Positions 1 to 9,571 of a stretch of DNA of 64,000 nt are shown piece by piece. The notes under the pieces are model-generated. The model made no database searches. It was not told the DNA's origin and saw nothing but the letters and a program-made list of their open reading frames with translations. How positions within the stretch are numbered: position 1 is the stretch's first letter; each line of letters starts with the position of its first letter. The position numbers and the translations under genes are program-made. Source of the stretch: Aerosticca soli (lineage in GTDB: Bacteria > Pseudomonadota > Gammaproteobacteria > Xanthomonadales > Rhodanobacteraceae). Where the stretch lies: contig NZ_AP018560.1 in the NCBI RefSeq assembly GCF_003967035.1, positions 1,139,001-1,203,000 of the forward strand, written 5' to 3'.

Positions 1-88
1 GGTCGACCAGCAGGAACGGATAGCGATGCGGCAGCAGCGCCTGGATCTGCTCCACGTTCACCGGCAATGGAAAATCCTTGTCATGCAT
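1..88 (-). CDS. fabZ: FabZ, 3-hydroxyacyl-ACP dehydratase (N-terminal part, cut by window edge)
   Basis: Only the first 29 codons are inside the window. The peptide begins MHDKDFPLPVNVEQI and continues into LLPHRYPFLLVD, the N-terminal signature of the dehydratase that removes water from 3-hydroxyacyl-ACP in type II fatty acid synthesis. The ATG overlaps the lpxD stop codon (ATGCATGA), so the two genes are translationally coupled, as in the lpxD-fabZ-lpxA-lpxB cluster of many Gram-negatives. The catalytic residues lie outside the window. Confidence 0.9.
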   Translation of the reverse strand, partial: MHDKDFPLPVNVEQIQALLPHRYPFLLVD

Positions 89-1109
89 GGTCGCGGCCTT
101 TCTCCAGCGCCGCCAGGCGGCGCGCGAATTCGTCCAGATGCTTGAACCGGGCGGCGTTCCTGCGCCAGCTGCGGTTGTCCTGCAGCGGCGTGCCCGAGGA
201 ATATTCGCCGGGCTCGCGAATCGAATGCGTCACCAGGCTCTTGGCGGTAATGGTAACCCGGTCGGCGAGCTCCAGATGGCCGAGCACGCCGGCATCGCCG
301 CCGATCATGCAGTAGCGGCCGATCCTCGCGCTGCCGGCCACCGCCGCGCAGCCGGCCATGGCGGTGTGCGCGCCGACGTGCACGTTGTGGGCGATCTGGA
401 TCTGGTTGTCCAGGCGCACGTCCTCCTCGAGCACGGTGTCCTCGAGCGCGCCGCGGTCGATGGTGGTGTTGGCGCCGATCTCGCAGTCATCGCCGATGCG
501 CACGCCGCCGAGCTGCGGAATCTTCACCCAGTGGTCGCGCTCGAAAGCAAGGCCGAAGCCGTCCGAACCGATCACCGCGCCCGGATGGACCAGCACGCGC
601 TTGCCGAGCGTCACCCGCTCGACCAGGGTCACCCGCGCGACCAGGCGCGATTGCGCACCGACCACGCAGTCACGACCGACGATGCAGTGCGGCCCGATCT
701 CGACGCCGTCCTCGACCACCGCGCCGTCCTCGACGACCACGAAGGGGCCGATGCTGGCGCCCTCGGCGATGCGCGCGCCCGCGGCCACTACCGCACTCGG
801 ATGGATGCCTGGCCTGGCGGCGGGACGATGCTCGAACAGTCGCGCGATTTTGGCGTAGGCGAGATAAGGGTCGTCCGCGACCAGGGCCGCGGTGGGGCAG
901 TCGGGCAGGTCCTGCGCGCCAAGGATCACCGCGCCGGCACGGGTGTCCTTGAGCTGCGCCGCATATTTGCCGCTGGCCAGAAAACTCAACTGGCGCGGCC
1001 CGGCGTGGGCCAGCGTGCCGACTCCGTCGATCACGCGACTGCCGTCGCCGTGCAGTGCGAGGGCGAAGCGTTCGGCAAGCTCCGCCAGTGTGTACTGCGT
1101 GCGATCCAT
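81..1109 (-). CDS. lpxD: LpxD, UDP-3-O-(3-hydroxyacyl)glucosamine N-acyltransferase
   Basis: 342 residues, the usual LpxD length. It adds the amide-linked 3-hydroxyacyl chain from acyl-ACP in the third step of lipid A synthesis (cytoplasm). After an N-terminal uridine-binding region of about 100 residues come repeated hexapeptides of the left-handed beta-helix type (for example IAEGASIGPFVVVEDGAVV and IGDDCEIGANTTIDRGAL), with the conserved IQIAHNVHVG histidine segment. The ATG at 1109 is chosen over one 45 bases upstream because homologues start with this MDRTQYTLAELA-like segment. fabZ overlaps downstream. A terminator-like hairpin separates it from bamA, so it may have its own promoter. 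No skp gene lies in between. Confidence 0.95.
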   Translation of the reverse strand: MDRTQYTLAELAERFALALHGDGSRVIDGVGTLAHAGPRQLSFLASGKYAAQLKDTRAGAVILGAQDLPDCPTAALVADDPYLAYAKIARLFEHRPAARPGIHPSAVVAAGARIAEGASIGPFVVVEDGAVVEDGVEIGPHCIVGRDCVVGAQSRLVARVTLVERVTLGKRVLVHPGAVIGSDGFGLAFERDHWVKIPQLGGVRIGDDCEIGANTTIDRGALEDTVLEEDVRLDNQIQIAHNVHVGAHTAMAGCAAVAGSARIGRYCMIGGDAGVLGHLELADRVTITAKSLVTHSIREPGEYSSGTPLQDNRSWRRNAARFKHLDEFARRLAALEKGRDHA

Positions 1110-1156
1110 GGGCTTGTCTCCACGATCCGGGCTGCTAGACCCGCCCGGCACCATCG

Positions 1157-1184
1157 AAAAAGGCGCGGACGATCCCGCGCCTTC
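1157..1184 (-). terminator. Rho-independent terminator downstream of bamA
   Basis: A perfect 9-bp inverted repeat, AAGGCGCGG at 1161-1169 and CCGCGCCTT at 1176-1184 with a 6-base loop. Read on the minus strand it is followed by a run of Ts (CCTTTTTCG). It lies about 20 bases after the bamA stop, so most bamA transcripts should end before lpxD. Confidence 0.75.
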
Positions 1185-1204
1185 ATGCCGTCACAGGCCG
1201 GCCG

Positions 1205-3607
1205 TCAGAACTGGCTGCCGAAGGTGAACTGGATGCGCTCTTCGTAATGCTTGTCGTCGGGCTTGTCGCGGAACGGCGTGGCGAAGCTGATGATCAGCGG
1301 GCCGATGGGCGCCTGCCATTGCAGGGCGATGCCGGCGGAAGCACGCAGATCCTTGGCCTCGAAGCTGTTGTAGTCCTTGTAGACGTTGCCGACATCGACG
1401 AACACCGAGACGCGCGCGGTGTTGATGTCCTTGAGGAACGGCAGCGGCAGGAACACCTGCGCCGTGCCCAGCACCTTGAACGCGCCGCCGACTGGCTGGG
1501 CGTAGTTGTAATAGCTGCCGTTGCAGTAGCCGCGCTTGTCCGCCTGGATCGGGTTGCCGTTGGCATCCACGCCGGCACACAGGCGCGGACCCAGGGTGTT
1601 GTCCTGGAAGCCGCGCACGTCGCGCACGCCGCCGCCGTAATAGTTCTGCCAGAACGGAAAGTCGACCTTGTCGCCGGCCTTGTACGGCCCCCAGGTCTCG
1701 TCGTAGGTCTGGTTGCCGTAGGTCTTGCCGATGCCGACCTGGCCATCCAGGTACAGCACGAAGCCGCCGCCGATCGGCCAGTAGTGGTTGGCCTCGGTGT
1801 AGAGCTTCCAGTACTGCACGGTCGAGCCGGGCAGGGCCACGTCCACGTTGGCCGACATCAAGCCGCCGCGAGTGGCCGCCCAGTAGCTGTTGCGAGTGTC
1901 GCGGTTCCAGCCCAGCGTGCCGGTCCAGGCGTGTTCGGTGTAATGGCCGAGCGCGCGCTGGTAGTCGATCAAGACCTCCGGCGTGTAGCCCTCGTAGGAA
2001 GTGATCTTATTGCTGGACAGGCCCAGGCCCAGGCGGATGTTGCTGAAGTCGGTGATCGGCACGCCCAGGTAGCTGGAGAACGACTTCAGGCTGGTCTCGT
2101 AGTTGGCGAAATCCGTGTTGCCGTAGTCGGTCTTGGTGTAGGTGGCGTTGTAGCCGATGCCGACGCCGTTGTCGGTCAGGTAGGGGTTGTAGTAGCTGCC
2201 GGTGATGCGCGTGTAGTAGTCGCTCTTTTCCGCGCCCAGGCTGAAGCTGTCGCCGGTGCCGAGGAAGTTGTTCTGCGACACCGAGGCGGACAGGATGATG
2301 CCCGAATACTGCGAATAGCCAATGCCGAACATCAGGCTGCCGGCCGATTGTTCCTCGACCTTGACGGTGACGTCCACCTTGTCTTCGGTGCCGGGCACCA
2401 GCTGCTTGTCGATGTCGACCTTCTTGAAATAGCCCTTCTGCTGCAGGCGGATCTTGGAGCGGTCGAGCGCGGCCTGGTTGTAGTAGGAGCCCTCGAACTG
2501 GCGCATCTCGCGGCGCAGCACGTCGTCCTCGGTGCGCGTGTTGCCCTGGAACACGATGCGGCGCACGTAAACGCGCTTGCCGGGCTCCACGTAGAGGGTG
2601 AGGTCGACGGTGCGTTTTTCCTTGTCGAGCTTCGGGATCGAGGTGACCTTGGCGTAGGCGTAGCCGATGTTGGCCAGGAGGCCCTTGATGGCGTTGCTGC
2701 TGCCCTCGATGGCGGCGCGGTTGAAGGTGTCGCCGGTATGGATGAAGACCAGCTTGCGCAGGGTGTCCTCGGGCAGGATCAGCTCGCCGAGCAGGTGGAC
2801 ATCGGAGACGGTGTAGATCTCGCCCTCCTTGACCGAGGCGGCGATGTACATCTCGCGCTTGTCCGGGGCGATGGTCACCTGCGTCGAGTCGATGGCGAAG
2901 TCGGCATAGCCGCGGTTCATGTAGAACGACTGCAACTTTTCCAGGTCGCCGGAAAGCTTCTCGCGCGAGTACTGGTCGTCCTTGGAATACCAGGACAGCC
3001 AGTTGGTGGTGTCCGACTCGAAATCCTTGCGGATCTCCTTGTCGTCGAAGGCGCGGTTGCCGACGATGTTGAGCTGCTTGATCTTGGCGACCTTGCCCTC
3101 GCGGATCTCGATCTCGACCGCGACGCGGTTGCGGTCGAGATAGGTCACGTGCGGGTTCACCGAGACGTTGTACTTGCCGCGGTTGTAGTACTGGCGGATG
3201 AGCTCCTGCTGCACGCGGTCCAGCGACAGGCGGTCGAAAGTCTCGCCCTCGGAAAGGCCGATCTCCTTGAGACCCTTGCGCAGGTCGTCTTCCTTGATGT
3301 CCTTGTTGCCGCGCAGGGTGAGCTTGGCGATGGCGGGCCGCTCGACCACCTTGACCACCAGGATGCCGCCCTCGCGCTCGAGCTCGACGTCGCTGAAGAA
3401 CTTGGTCTGGTAGAGCGCGCGGATCGCCCGCTGCGCCGCTTCCTTGGTCAGCTGGTCACCCTTGTTGACGGGCAGGTAGTTGTAGACCGTGCCGGCGGAG
3501 ATGCGGCTCAGGCCCTCGATGCGGATGTCGGTGACGACGAAAGGCTCGAAGGCCATGGCCTTGGCAGAGAGCGAGGCGAGCAGGATCAGGGCGGCGATAC
3601 GCTTCAT
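1205..3607 (-). CDS. bamA: BamA, outer-membrane beta-barrel assembly protein
   Basis: 800 residues. It begins with a clear signal peptide (MKRIAALILLASLSAKAMA, cut before FEPF). About residues 20-420 hold five POTRA repeats, the first starting VVTDIRIEGLSRISAGTVYNY. The C-terminal Omp85 barrel carries the VRGF lid-lock motif (in GGGVRDVRGFQDNTLGP) and ends in a phenylalanine (IQFTFGSQF), as Bam substrates do. BamA folds and inserts outer-membrane proteins. It follows rseP and is followed by a terminator. The usual partner gene skp, between bamA and lpxD in many proteobacteria, is absent here. Confidence 0.97.
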   Translation of the reverse strand: MKRIAALILLASLSAKAMAFEPFVVTDIRIEGLSRISAGTVYNYLPVNKGDQLTKEAAQRAIRALYQTKFFSDVELEREGGILVVKVVERPAIAKLTLRGNKDIKEDDLRKGLKEIGLSEGETFDRLSLDRVQQELIRQYYNRGKYNVSVNPHVTYLDRNRVAVEIEIREGKVAKIKQLNIVGNRAFDDKEIRKDFESDTTNWLSWYSKDDQYSREKLSGDLEKLQSFYMNRGYADFAIDSTQVTIAPDKREMYIAASVKEGEIYTVSDVHLLGELILPEDTLRKLVFIHTGDTFNRAAIEGSSNAIKGLLANIGYAYAKVTSIPKLDKEKRTVDLTLYVEPGKRVYVRRIVFQGNTRTEDDVLRREMRQFEGSYYNQAALDRSKIRLQQKGYFKKVDIDKQLVPGTEDKVDVTVKVEEQSAGSLMFGIGYSQYSGIILSASVSQNNFLGTGDSFSLGAEKSDYYTRITGSYYNPYLTDNGVGIGYNATYTKTDYGNTDFANYETSLKSFSSYLGVPITDFSNIRLGLGLSSNKITSYEGYTPEVLIDYQRALGHYTEHAWTGTLGWNRDTRNSYWAATRGGLMSANVDVALPGSTVQYWKLYTEANHYWPIGGGFVLYLDGQVGIGKTYGNQTYDETWGPYKAGDKVDFPFWQNYYGGGVRDVRGFQDNTLGPRLCAGVDANGNPIQADKRGYCNGSYYNYAQPVGGAFKVLGTAQVFLPLPFLKDINTARVSVFVDVGNVYKDYNSFEAKDLRASAGIALQWQAPIGPLIISFATPFRDKPDDKHYEERIQFTFGSQF

Positions 3608-3720
3608 CGTCGATTCCGTTGTTGTTGCCGTCGGGGCGGGATGCGTCCCGATCGCGGGCTTGTTCGAAAGGAGACGGCTTCGTCCCGGACAAAAGCAAAA
3701 AGCAGCGTCGCGCCAACCGG

Positions 3721-5067
3721 TCAGGACGGCAGCAGACGGTGGATGTCGTTGTAGAAAGCCAACCCCATCAGCACCAGCAGCAGGGTGAGGCCCACGTACT
3801 GGCCCAGGGCCATGGCGCGCTCGCTGAGCGGGCGGCCTTTGACCAACTCGATAAGGTAGTACAGCAGGTGGCCGCCGTCCAAAACCGGAATCGGGAGCAG
3901 GTTGAGGATGGCCAGGCTCAGCGACACCATGGCCAGGAATTCAAGAAACCACGCCGGCCCCATGCTGGCCGAGACATTGGCGACCTGGGCGATGCCGATC
4001 ACCCCCGAGATATTGCGTGCGGAAGCCTGCCCGGTCAGCATCTTGCCGAGCATGGCCAGGGTCGAGCGGGTGTGGTCCCAGGTCGAATGCAGCGCGGCCG
4101 GGAGCGCGCGCAGCGGTCCGTAGCGCAGCACGGCCATCTCGCGCGGCGCCCCGGCCACGCCGATGATCCAGTTCGGCGGCTGGCCTTCCAGCGCCTCGCG
4201 GCGCGCCTCGACGACGAGCGGCAGGGTGTGGCCGCCACGCTCGATGGTGAGGGTGAGCCGCGGCGCTTTGGCCGCCTCTGCCGGCACCAGGCGTTGGAAA
4301 TCCTCGTAGTCGTGCACCGGCTGGCCGTTGACGGCGAGGATGCGGTCGCCCGGCTGCATGCCGGCCGCGGCGGCGGGTTTGCCGGGCAGTACCTGGGCCA
4401 CGACGGCGGGCGGTGGGGCGAGCTTGAGACCTAGCTTGGGTAGGTATTCGTCCAGGCTGCCGCCGGCCGGCAGGCGTTGCAGCGGCAGCACCACGTCGCG
4501 CTCGCGGCCATCGGGATCCCGCACGTGCATGGGCAGCGGCTCGCGACCCAGCATGGCGTTGGCGATCGCCTCGTAAGTCTCACTCCAGGTACTGACCGGT
4601 TTGCCGTCCACCCGCAGCACCCGGTCGCCGTCGCGGATGTCGGCCTGGGCGGCCAGGCTGTTCGGCACGGCGGCGACCACCGGTGCGGCGTCGGGCTTGC
4701 CGATCACGAACATCAGCCACAGCGCAAGCACGGTGAAGATGAGATTGAAGCCGGGACCGGCGGCGACGATGGCGATGCGCTGCCAGACCGGCTTGCCGGT
4801 GAACTCCTGATCGGCCAGCGCGGGATCGACCTCACCCTCGCGCGCATCGAGCATCTTGACATAGCCGCCGAGCGGGATCGCGGCGATGCGGTATTCGGTG
4901 CCGTCGCGGCCGATGCGTTTCCAGATCGCGTTGCCGAACCCCACCGAGAAACGCAGCACCTTGACGCCGCAGCGGCGGGCGACCCAGAAATGGCCGAACT
5001 CGTGGAAGGTCACCAGCACGCCCAGCGTGACCAGCAACCAGAACACCGAACCGAAAAAAGCAGTCAT
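3721..5067 (-). CDS. rseP: RseP, site-2 intramembrane zinc metalloprotease
   Basis: 448 residues. The N-terminal membrane helix carries the zinc motif HEFGH (about residue 21) and the C-terminal helix carries the LDG motif (PIPVLDGGHLL). Two PDZ-like regions lie between (about 115-300). RseP cleaves anti-sigma factors such as RseA inside the inner membrane to release sigma-E, the response to outer-membrane protein misfolding. The ATG at 5067 gives the standard MTAFFGSVFWLLVTLGVLVTF start; the frame is open further upstream but that part overlaps dxr. It sits between dxr and bamA, the common arrangement. Confidence 0.96.
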   Translation of the reverse strand: MTAFFGSVFWLLVTLGVLVTFHEFGHFWVARRCGVKVLRFSVGFGNAIWKRIGRDGTEYRIAAIPLGGYVKMLDAREGEVDPALADQEFTGKPVWQRIAIVAAGPGFNLIFTVLALWLMFVIGKPDAAPVVAAVPNSLAAQADIRDGDRVLRVDGKPVSTWSETYEAIANAMLGREPLPMHVRDPDGRERDVVLPLQRLPAGGSLDEYLPKLGLKLAPPPAVVAQVLPGKPAAAAGMQPGDRILAVNGQPVHDYEDFQRLVPAEAAKAPRLTLTIERGGHTLPLVVEARREALEGQPPNWIIGVAGAPREMAVLRYGPLRALPAALHSTWDHTRSTLAMLGKMLTGQASARNISGVIGIAQVANVSASMGPAWFLEFLAMVSLSLAILNLLPIPVLDGGHLLYYLIELVKGRPLSERAMALGQYVGLTLLLVLMGLAFYNDIHRLLPS

Positions 5068-5101
5068 CGAACACGCAGCAGGCAGAGGAATCGACAGCTT
5101 A

Positions 5102-6283
5102 TCAGCAAGCGCCGCGCAGCAGGCGGCGGGCGGCCTCGCGCGCCGTGCGATCGCGTTCGACGAGCGTGTCGATATCGACCACGGCTTGCGCCGGCAGTTC
5201 CGCAAGCACCGCCTCGACCACCTCGGCGATGCCCAGGAACGGCAGCGTGCCGGCGAGGAAGGCTTCCACCGCCACCTCGTTGGCTGCATTGAGGATGGCC
5301 GGCGCATCCCCGCCCGCACGCAGCGCCTGGAAGGCCAGCGCCAGGCAGCGGAAGGTGGTCAGATCCGGCGTCTCGAAGGCGAGCGGCGGCGCGGCGGCAA
5401 GGTCCAGCGGCGTCACCCCGGCCTCGATCCGTTCGGGCCAGGCCAGCGCGTGGGCGATCGCGGTGCGCATGTCCGGATTGCCGAGCTGGGCGAGCAGCGA
5501 ACCGTCGGCATATTCGACCAGCGAATGCACCAGGCTCTGCGGATGCACCAGTACCTCGATCGTCTCCGGCGCGGCGCCGAACAGGTGGTGCGCCTCGATC
5601 ACTTCCAGGCCCTTGTTCATCAGCGTGGCCGAGTCGACCGAGATCTTGCGCCCCATGGTCCAGTTCGGGTGTTTGCAGGCCTGCGCGGGCGTGACCGCGG
5701 CCAGCTCGGTGCGCGTCAGACCGCGGAAAGGGCCGCCCGAGGCGGTGAGGATGAGCCGCCGCACCCCGCTGCGCCCGAGCGGCGCGCGCGTGGCCGGCAG
5801 GCACTGGAAGATCGCATTGTGCTCGGAATCGATCGGAATCAGCTCGCCGCCGCCTTCGCGCAGGGCGGTGAGCAGCAGGGGGCCGGCCATCACCACCGAT
5901 TCCTTGTTGGCCAGCAGCAGGCGCTTGCCGGCCCGCGCCGCGGCCAGGGTGGAGCGCAGGCCCGCCGCCCCGACGATCGCCGCCACCACGGTGTCGCACA
6001 GCGCACCGGCGGCGGCCTCGACGAGCGCCGTCTCGCCGGCACCGATCGCGCAACGCACGCCGGCGGCGGCCAGACGGCGTTCCAGGATGCCGGCCAGCGT
6101 CGGATCGGCAATGACGGCCAACTCCGGGCGGTGCCGGACGCACAGCGCGACCAGCGCCTCCACGTTGCGGTGCGCGCTCAGCACGCTGGCACGAAAGCGC
6201 GCTGGATGCCGGGCGATGACGTCGAGCGTGCTGGCCCCGATCGAGCCGGTCGCGCCGAGGACGGCCACCTTTCTCAAGGGCAT
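5102..6283 (-). CDS. dxr: Dxr (IspC), 1-deoxy-D-xylulose 5-phosphate reductoisomerase
   Basis: 393 residues. It makes 2-C-methyl-D-erythritol 4-phosphate with NADPH, the committed step of the MEP isoprenoid pathway. The Rossmann motif [10 protein letters not shown] is at residues 9-18. The substrate and metal region shows [12 protein letters not shown] and the flexible-loop segment [10 protein letters not shown]; the segment [18 protein letters not shown] is diagnostic. The ATG at 6283 ([13 protein letters not shown]) fits the family start; the open frame upstream runs into cdsA. Gene order cdsA-dxr-rseP is typical of gammaproteobacteria. Confidence 0.97.
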   Translation of the reverse strand: MPLRKVAVLGATGSIGASTLDVIARHPARFRASVLSAHRNVEALVALCVRHRPELAVIADPTLAGILERRLAAAGVRCAIGAGETALVEAAAGALCDTVVAAIVGAAGLRSTLAAARAGKRLLLANKESVVMAGPLLLTALREGGGELIPIDSEHNAIFQCLPATRAPLGRSGVRRLILTASGGPFRGLTRTELAAVTPAQACKHPNWTMGRKISVDSATLMNKGLEVIEAHHLFGAAPETIEVLVHPQSLVHSLVEYADGSLLAQLGNPDMRTAIAHALAWPERIEAGVTPLDLAAAPPLAFETPDLTTFRCLALAFQALRAGGDAPAILNAANEVAVEAFLAGTLPFLGIAEVVEAVLAELPAQAVVDIDTLVERDRTAREAARRLLRGAC

Positions 6284-6374
6284 GCTCCAGCGTGCATGGC
6301 GGGCGCTACGGGGTGCGGCGCGCGCGAAACGGCGGTCATCCGCAGCATGAGGCTGCCGGCTTGCGGAATGCCGC

Positions 6375-7199
6375 TCACAGGGAAAGCAGCCATTTGCCCA
6401 GGGCGAACACCGGCATCGCGGCGAAGATGCTGTCCAGCCGGTCGAGCATGCCGCCATGGCCGGGGAACAGCGTGCCCGAGTCCTTCACCTGGGCATGGCG
6501 CTTCAGCAGGCTTTCGAAGAGGTCGCCGACGATCGACGCCGCCACGGTGCAGACGGCGACCAGCAGCAGGCCGGCGAGCCGGATGTCGCGTACCCCGAGC
6601 AGCCAGCCGCCGGCCAGCATGACGACGGCACCGGCGACGAAGGCGCCGTAGACGCCGGCCCAGGTCTTGCCGGGACTGATCGCCGGCGCCAGCTTGCGCC
6701 GACCGAAGCGCCGCCCGCTGTAGTAGGCACCGCTGTCGGCCGCCCAGACCACCGCCAGGGCGAGGAAGGTCCATGCATGCCCATGCGGCGAGGAACCGTG
6801 CACTGCCACCGCCGCCATCCAGGCCGGCACGATCGCCAACGCGCCGGCCACGAGCTTCAGGTTGCGGTTTTCCGGCGTCGGCGCGGCCGCGAAGGCGAAG
6901 CGATAGAGCCAGCAGCAGGCAATGAGCCACCACAGCGCCCCCGCCGCGATCAGCACCGGCCAGAGCGGGGTGCCGCGTTCGATCCATAACACGGCGAACA
7001 GCGCGGCGGCGCCGGCCAGGAGCAGGGCCCGGCGGGGATGGTTGCGCATGCCGGCCAACCGGCTCCACTCCCACAGACCGCTCAGGAAAATGCCGGCGAT
7101 GGCCAGCGCAAACAGCCAGGTCGGCGCGAACAGGATCAGCAGCACCACCAGCGGGGCGATGAGCAGGGCGGTGAGAAGGCGCTGTGGCATGCTCGGCAT
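6375..7199 (-). CDS. cdsA: CdsA, phosphatidate cytidylyltransferase
   Basis: 274 residues with about eight hydrophobic segments, an integral inner-membrane enzyme that makes CDP-diacylglycerol from CTP and phosphatidic acid for all phospholipid classes. The C-terminal family signature is present: [21 protein letters not shown] followed by LDRLDS, which includes the catalytic and metal-binding acidic residues. It lies between uppS (9 bases upstream) and dxr, probably in one transcript. Confidence 0.96.
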   Translation of the reverse strand: MPSMPQRLLTALLIAPLVVLLILFAPTWLFALAIAGIFLSGLWEWSRLAGMRNHPRRALLLAGAAALFAVLWIERGTPLWPVLIAAGALWWLIACCWLYRFAFAAAPTPENRNLKLVAGALAIVPAWMAAVAVHGSSPHGHAWTFLALAVVWAADSGAYYSGRRFGRRKLAPAISPGKTWAGVYGAFVAGAVVMLAGGWLLGVRDIRLAGLLLVAVCTVAASIVGDLFESLLKRHAQVKDSGTLFPGHGGMLDRLDSIFAAMPVFALGKWLLSL

Positions 7200-7208
7200 C
7201 CGTGGGGG

Positions 7209-7934
7209 TCAGGCCGTCGCCGGCCGCGCGTCGATACGTCCGAAACGTCGCTCGCGCCGGGCGTAGTCGTCGATCGCCTGGCGCAGGTCATCCTGATCGA
7301 AATCAGGCCATAGCGTGGCGGTGAAGTACAGCTCGGCGTAGGCCAGCTGCCAGAGCAGGAAGTTGCTGATCCGCTGTTCGCCGCCGGTACGGATGAACAG
7401 ATCCGGTGGCGGCAGGTCGGCCAAACACATGAAGGCACCGAGCGTGGCCTCGTCGATCTGCTCGGCGCGCAGGCGGCCGGCGGCGACCTCGGCGGCCGCC
7501 CGGCGCGCCGCCTGCGCGATGTCCCAGCGCCCGCCATAGCCCACGGCGACATTGAGATGCAGGCGGGTGTTGTCCTCGGTGTGCCGCATCGCCGCGCGCA
7601 TGCGTTCGTGCAGCGGCGCCCGGAAGCTTTCCAGATCGCCGATGAAGCGAATCCGCACGCCCTGGGCGTGGAGCTCGTCGACCTCTTTTTCCAGCGCCTG
7701 CATGAAAAGGTCCATCAAGGCATCGACCTCGCGGGCCGGGCGTTGCCAGTTCTCGCTGGAGAAGGCGAACAGGGTCAGCACTTCCACGCCGGCGCGCAGG
7801 CAGCCTTCCACGGTGGCCCGGACCGCCTTGCGGCCGGCACGGTGGCCGAAACTGCGCGGACGATGCCGCGCCTTGGCCCAGCGGCCGTTGCCATCCATGA
7901 CGATGGCGATGTGGCGGGGCGTGTCCGTACTCAT
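7209..7934 (-). CDS. uppS: UppS (IspU), undecaprenyl diphosphate synthase
   Basis: 241 residues. This cis-prenyltransferase adds eight isopentenyl units to farnesyl diphosphate to give the lipid carrier of peptidoglycan and O-antigen synthesis. The N-terminus has the catalytic segment HIAIVMDGNGRWAK; later come TLFAFSSENWQRP and the C-terminal DLFIRTGGEQRISNFLLWQ, all family signatures. It is the first gene of the likely uppS-cdsA-dxr-rseP run and lies 105 bases after frr. Confidence 0.97.
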   Translation of the reverse strand: MSTDTPRHIAIVMDGNGRWAKARHRPRSFGHRAGRKAVRATVEGCLRAGVEVLTLFAFSSENWQRPAREVDALMDLFMQALEKEVDELHAQGVRIRFIGDLESFRAPLHERMRAAMRHTEDNTRLHLNVAVGYGGRWDIAQAARRAAAEVAAGRLRAEQIDEATLGAFMCLADLPPPDLFIRTGGEQRISNFLLWQLAYAELYFTATLWPDFDQDDLRQAIDDYARRERRFGRIDARPATA

Positions 7935-8039
7935 CCGACGTCACCGCGCCAGCGATGGAGGCGTGCCGGCCGCGGCCATGGCCGGCACGCGCAGGCAGCC
8001 CACGGATCGACGCGAGTGCAGCATGCCGTCGCGCAGCCT

Positions 8040-8597
8040 TCAGATGGCCAGGAGCTCGTCTTCCTTGGCCTTGACCACGGCATCGACCTCCTTGACGAAG
8101 CGGTCGGTGAGCTTCTGGATCTCCTCGTCCGCGCGCCGCTCCTCGTCTTCGCTGATCTGCTTGTCCTTGAGCAGGTCCTTGATCTTCTGGATGGCGTCGC
8201 GGCGGACGTTGCGGATGGCGATCTTGGCGTTCTCGCCCTCGTGCGCCACGTGCTTGGCCAGCTCGCGGCGGCGTTCCTCGGTCAGCGGCGGCAGGTTGAG
8301 GCGGATGGTGGTGCCGGCGGTGGTGGGCGTGATGCCGATGTCGGAGGCCAGGATGGCCTTCTCGACCGGGCCGACCATGCTCTTTTCGAACGGCACGATC
8401 AGGATCGAGCGGGCATCGCCGAGGCTGATCGAGGCCACCTGGTTGAGCGGCATCTCGGCGCCGTAGTAGGACACCCGGATGTTTTCCACCAGCGCGGTGC
8501 TGGCGCGGCCGGTGCGCAGGCGGGTCAACTCGTGCTTGAGCGCGTCGATGCTCTTGCCCATGCGCGTCTGGGCGTCGTTCTTGATGTCGTTGATCAT
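8040..8597 (-). CDS. frr: Frr, ribosome recycling factor
   Basis: 185 residues, exactly the usual length. With EF-G it splits post-termination ribosomes. The N-terminal helix (MINDIKNDAQTRMGKSIDALK), the LRTGRAST segment and the C-terminal VKAKEDELLAI helix identify it. The ATG at 8597 is chosen because it gives the canonical start; an in-frame ATG 24 bases upstream adds an unconserved tail. It follows pyrH with 63 bases between. Confidence 0.97.
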   Translation of the reverse strand: MINDIKNDAQTRMGKSIDALKHELTRLRTGRASTALVENIRVSYYGAEMPLNQVASISLGDARSILIVPFEKSMVGPVEKAILASDIGITPTTAGTTIRLNLPPLTEERRRELAKHVAHEGENAKIAIRNVRRDAIQKIKDLLKDKQISEDEERRADEEIQKLTDRFVKEVDAVVKAKEDELLAI

Positions 8598-8660
8598 GGA
8601 GCGGCTCCCGGAGTCTGGCAAGCGGACAAGTATAGCAGCGCGCAGACCGCCGGCCGGCTG

Positions 8661-9383
8661 CTACGGGTCGCGCACCAGCGTGCCGATCGGCTCGCCGCGC
8701 ACGATCCGGCCGAGGTTGCCCGGCACGGTCATGTCGTAGATCCGCAGCGGCATGTGGTGGTCGCGGCACAGCGCGATGGCGGCGGTATCCATCACCGCGA
8801 GCTTGCGTTCGATGACCTGGTCATAGGTGAGCGTTTCGAAGCGCTCGGCGTTGGCATGCTTGGCCGGGTCGGCACTGTAGACGCCGTCAACCTTGGTCGC
8901 TTTGAACAGGATGTCCGCGCCGATCTCGATCGCGCGCAGCGCCGCCGCCGAATCGGTGGTGAAGAACGGATTGCCGGTGCCGGCGGCGAACAGCGCGATG
9001 CGCCCCTTCTCGATGTGGCGGATCGCGCGGCGGCGGATGAAATCCTCGGCGACGTCGTGGATCGGGATCGCGCTCATCACGCGGGCATAGCCGCCACGTT
9101 TCTCGATGGCGTCGGCCATCGCCAGCGCGTTGATCACGGTGGCGAGCATGCCCATGTGGTCACCGGTGACACGGTCCATGCCGGCGGCGGCGAGGCCTTC
9201 CCCGCGGAAGATGTTGCCGCCGCCGATCACCACGCCGATCTCCACGCCGTCGCGACGGACCTCGATGATCTCCTCGGCCAGCCGGCCAATCACCTTGGGG
9301 TCGATGCCGTAGTCGGCCTCGCCCATCAGCGCCTCGCCGGAAAGCTTGAGCAGGATGCGGCGATAGACGGGCGGGGCGCTCAT
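8661..9383 (-). CDS. pyrH: PyrH, UMP kinase
   Basis: 240 residues of the amino-acid-kinase fold. It phosphorylates UMP to UDP for pyrimidine nucleotide supply. The phosphate-binding [11 protein letters not shown] near the N-terminus, the [11 protein letters not shown] segment, MADAIEKRG, and the late [32 protein letters not shown] region are characteristic. The tsf-pyrH-frr order is the widespread bacterial arrangement. A strong hairpin between tsf and this gene suggests partial uncoupling of transcription. Confidence 0.97.
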   Translation of the reverse strand: MSAPPVYRRILLKLSGEALMGEADYGIDPKVIGRLAEEIIEVRRDGVEIGVVIGGGNIFRGEGLAAAGMDRVTGDHMGMLATVINALAMADAIEKRGGYARVMSAIPIHDVAEDFIRRRAIRHIEKGRIALFAAGTGNPFFTTDSAAALRAIEIGADILFKATKVDGVYSADPAKHANAERFETLTYDQVIERKLAVMDTAAIALCRDHHMPLRIYDMTVPGNLGRIVRGEPIGTLVRDP

Positions 9384-9475
9384 GGGAATCCTTCGGCTGG
9401 GCTTTGATCAAACCGTCACATTGTAGCGTCGCGTCGCCCATCGCGTTAAGCCGCATGGCTTGCCCGGCCCGGAAA

Positions 9476-9505
9476 AGGCGAAGGCCGCGGGTGGTCCGCG
9501 GCCTT
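9476..9505 (-). terminator. Terminator-like hairpin between tsf and pyrH
   Basis: A perfect 10-bp inverted repeat, AAGGCCGCGG at 9481-9490 and CCGCGGCCTT at 9496-9505 with loop GTGGT. On the minus strand it is followed by a short pyrimidine tract (CGCCTTTTCC). It lies 66 bases after the tsf stop and could attenuate read-through into pyrH. Confidence 0.65.
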
Positions 9506-9571
9506 CCGTGACATCCTTGACGCGCAGCCCCGAAGCGAAACGCGTCGAGGGCTTTTCGGTCAGGGCAGGGC

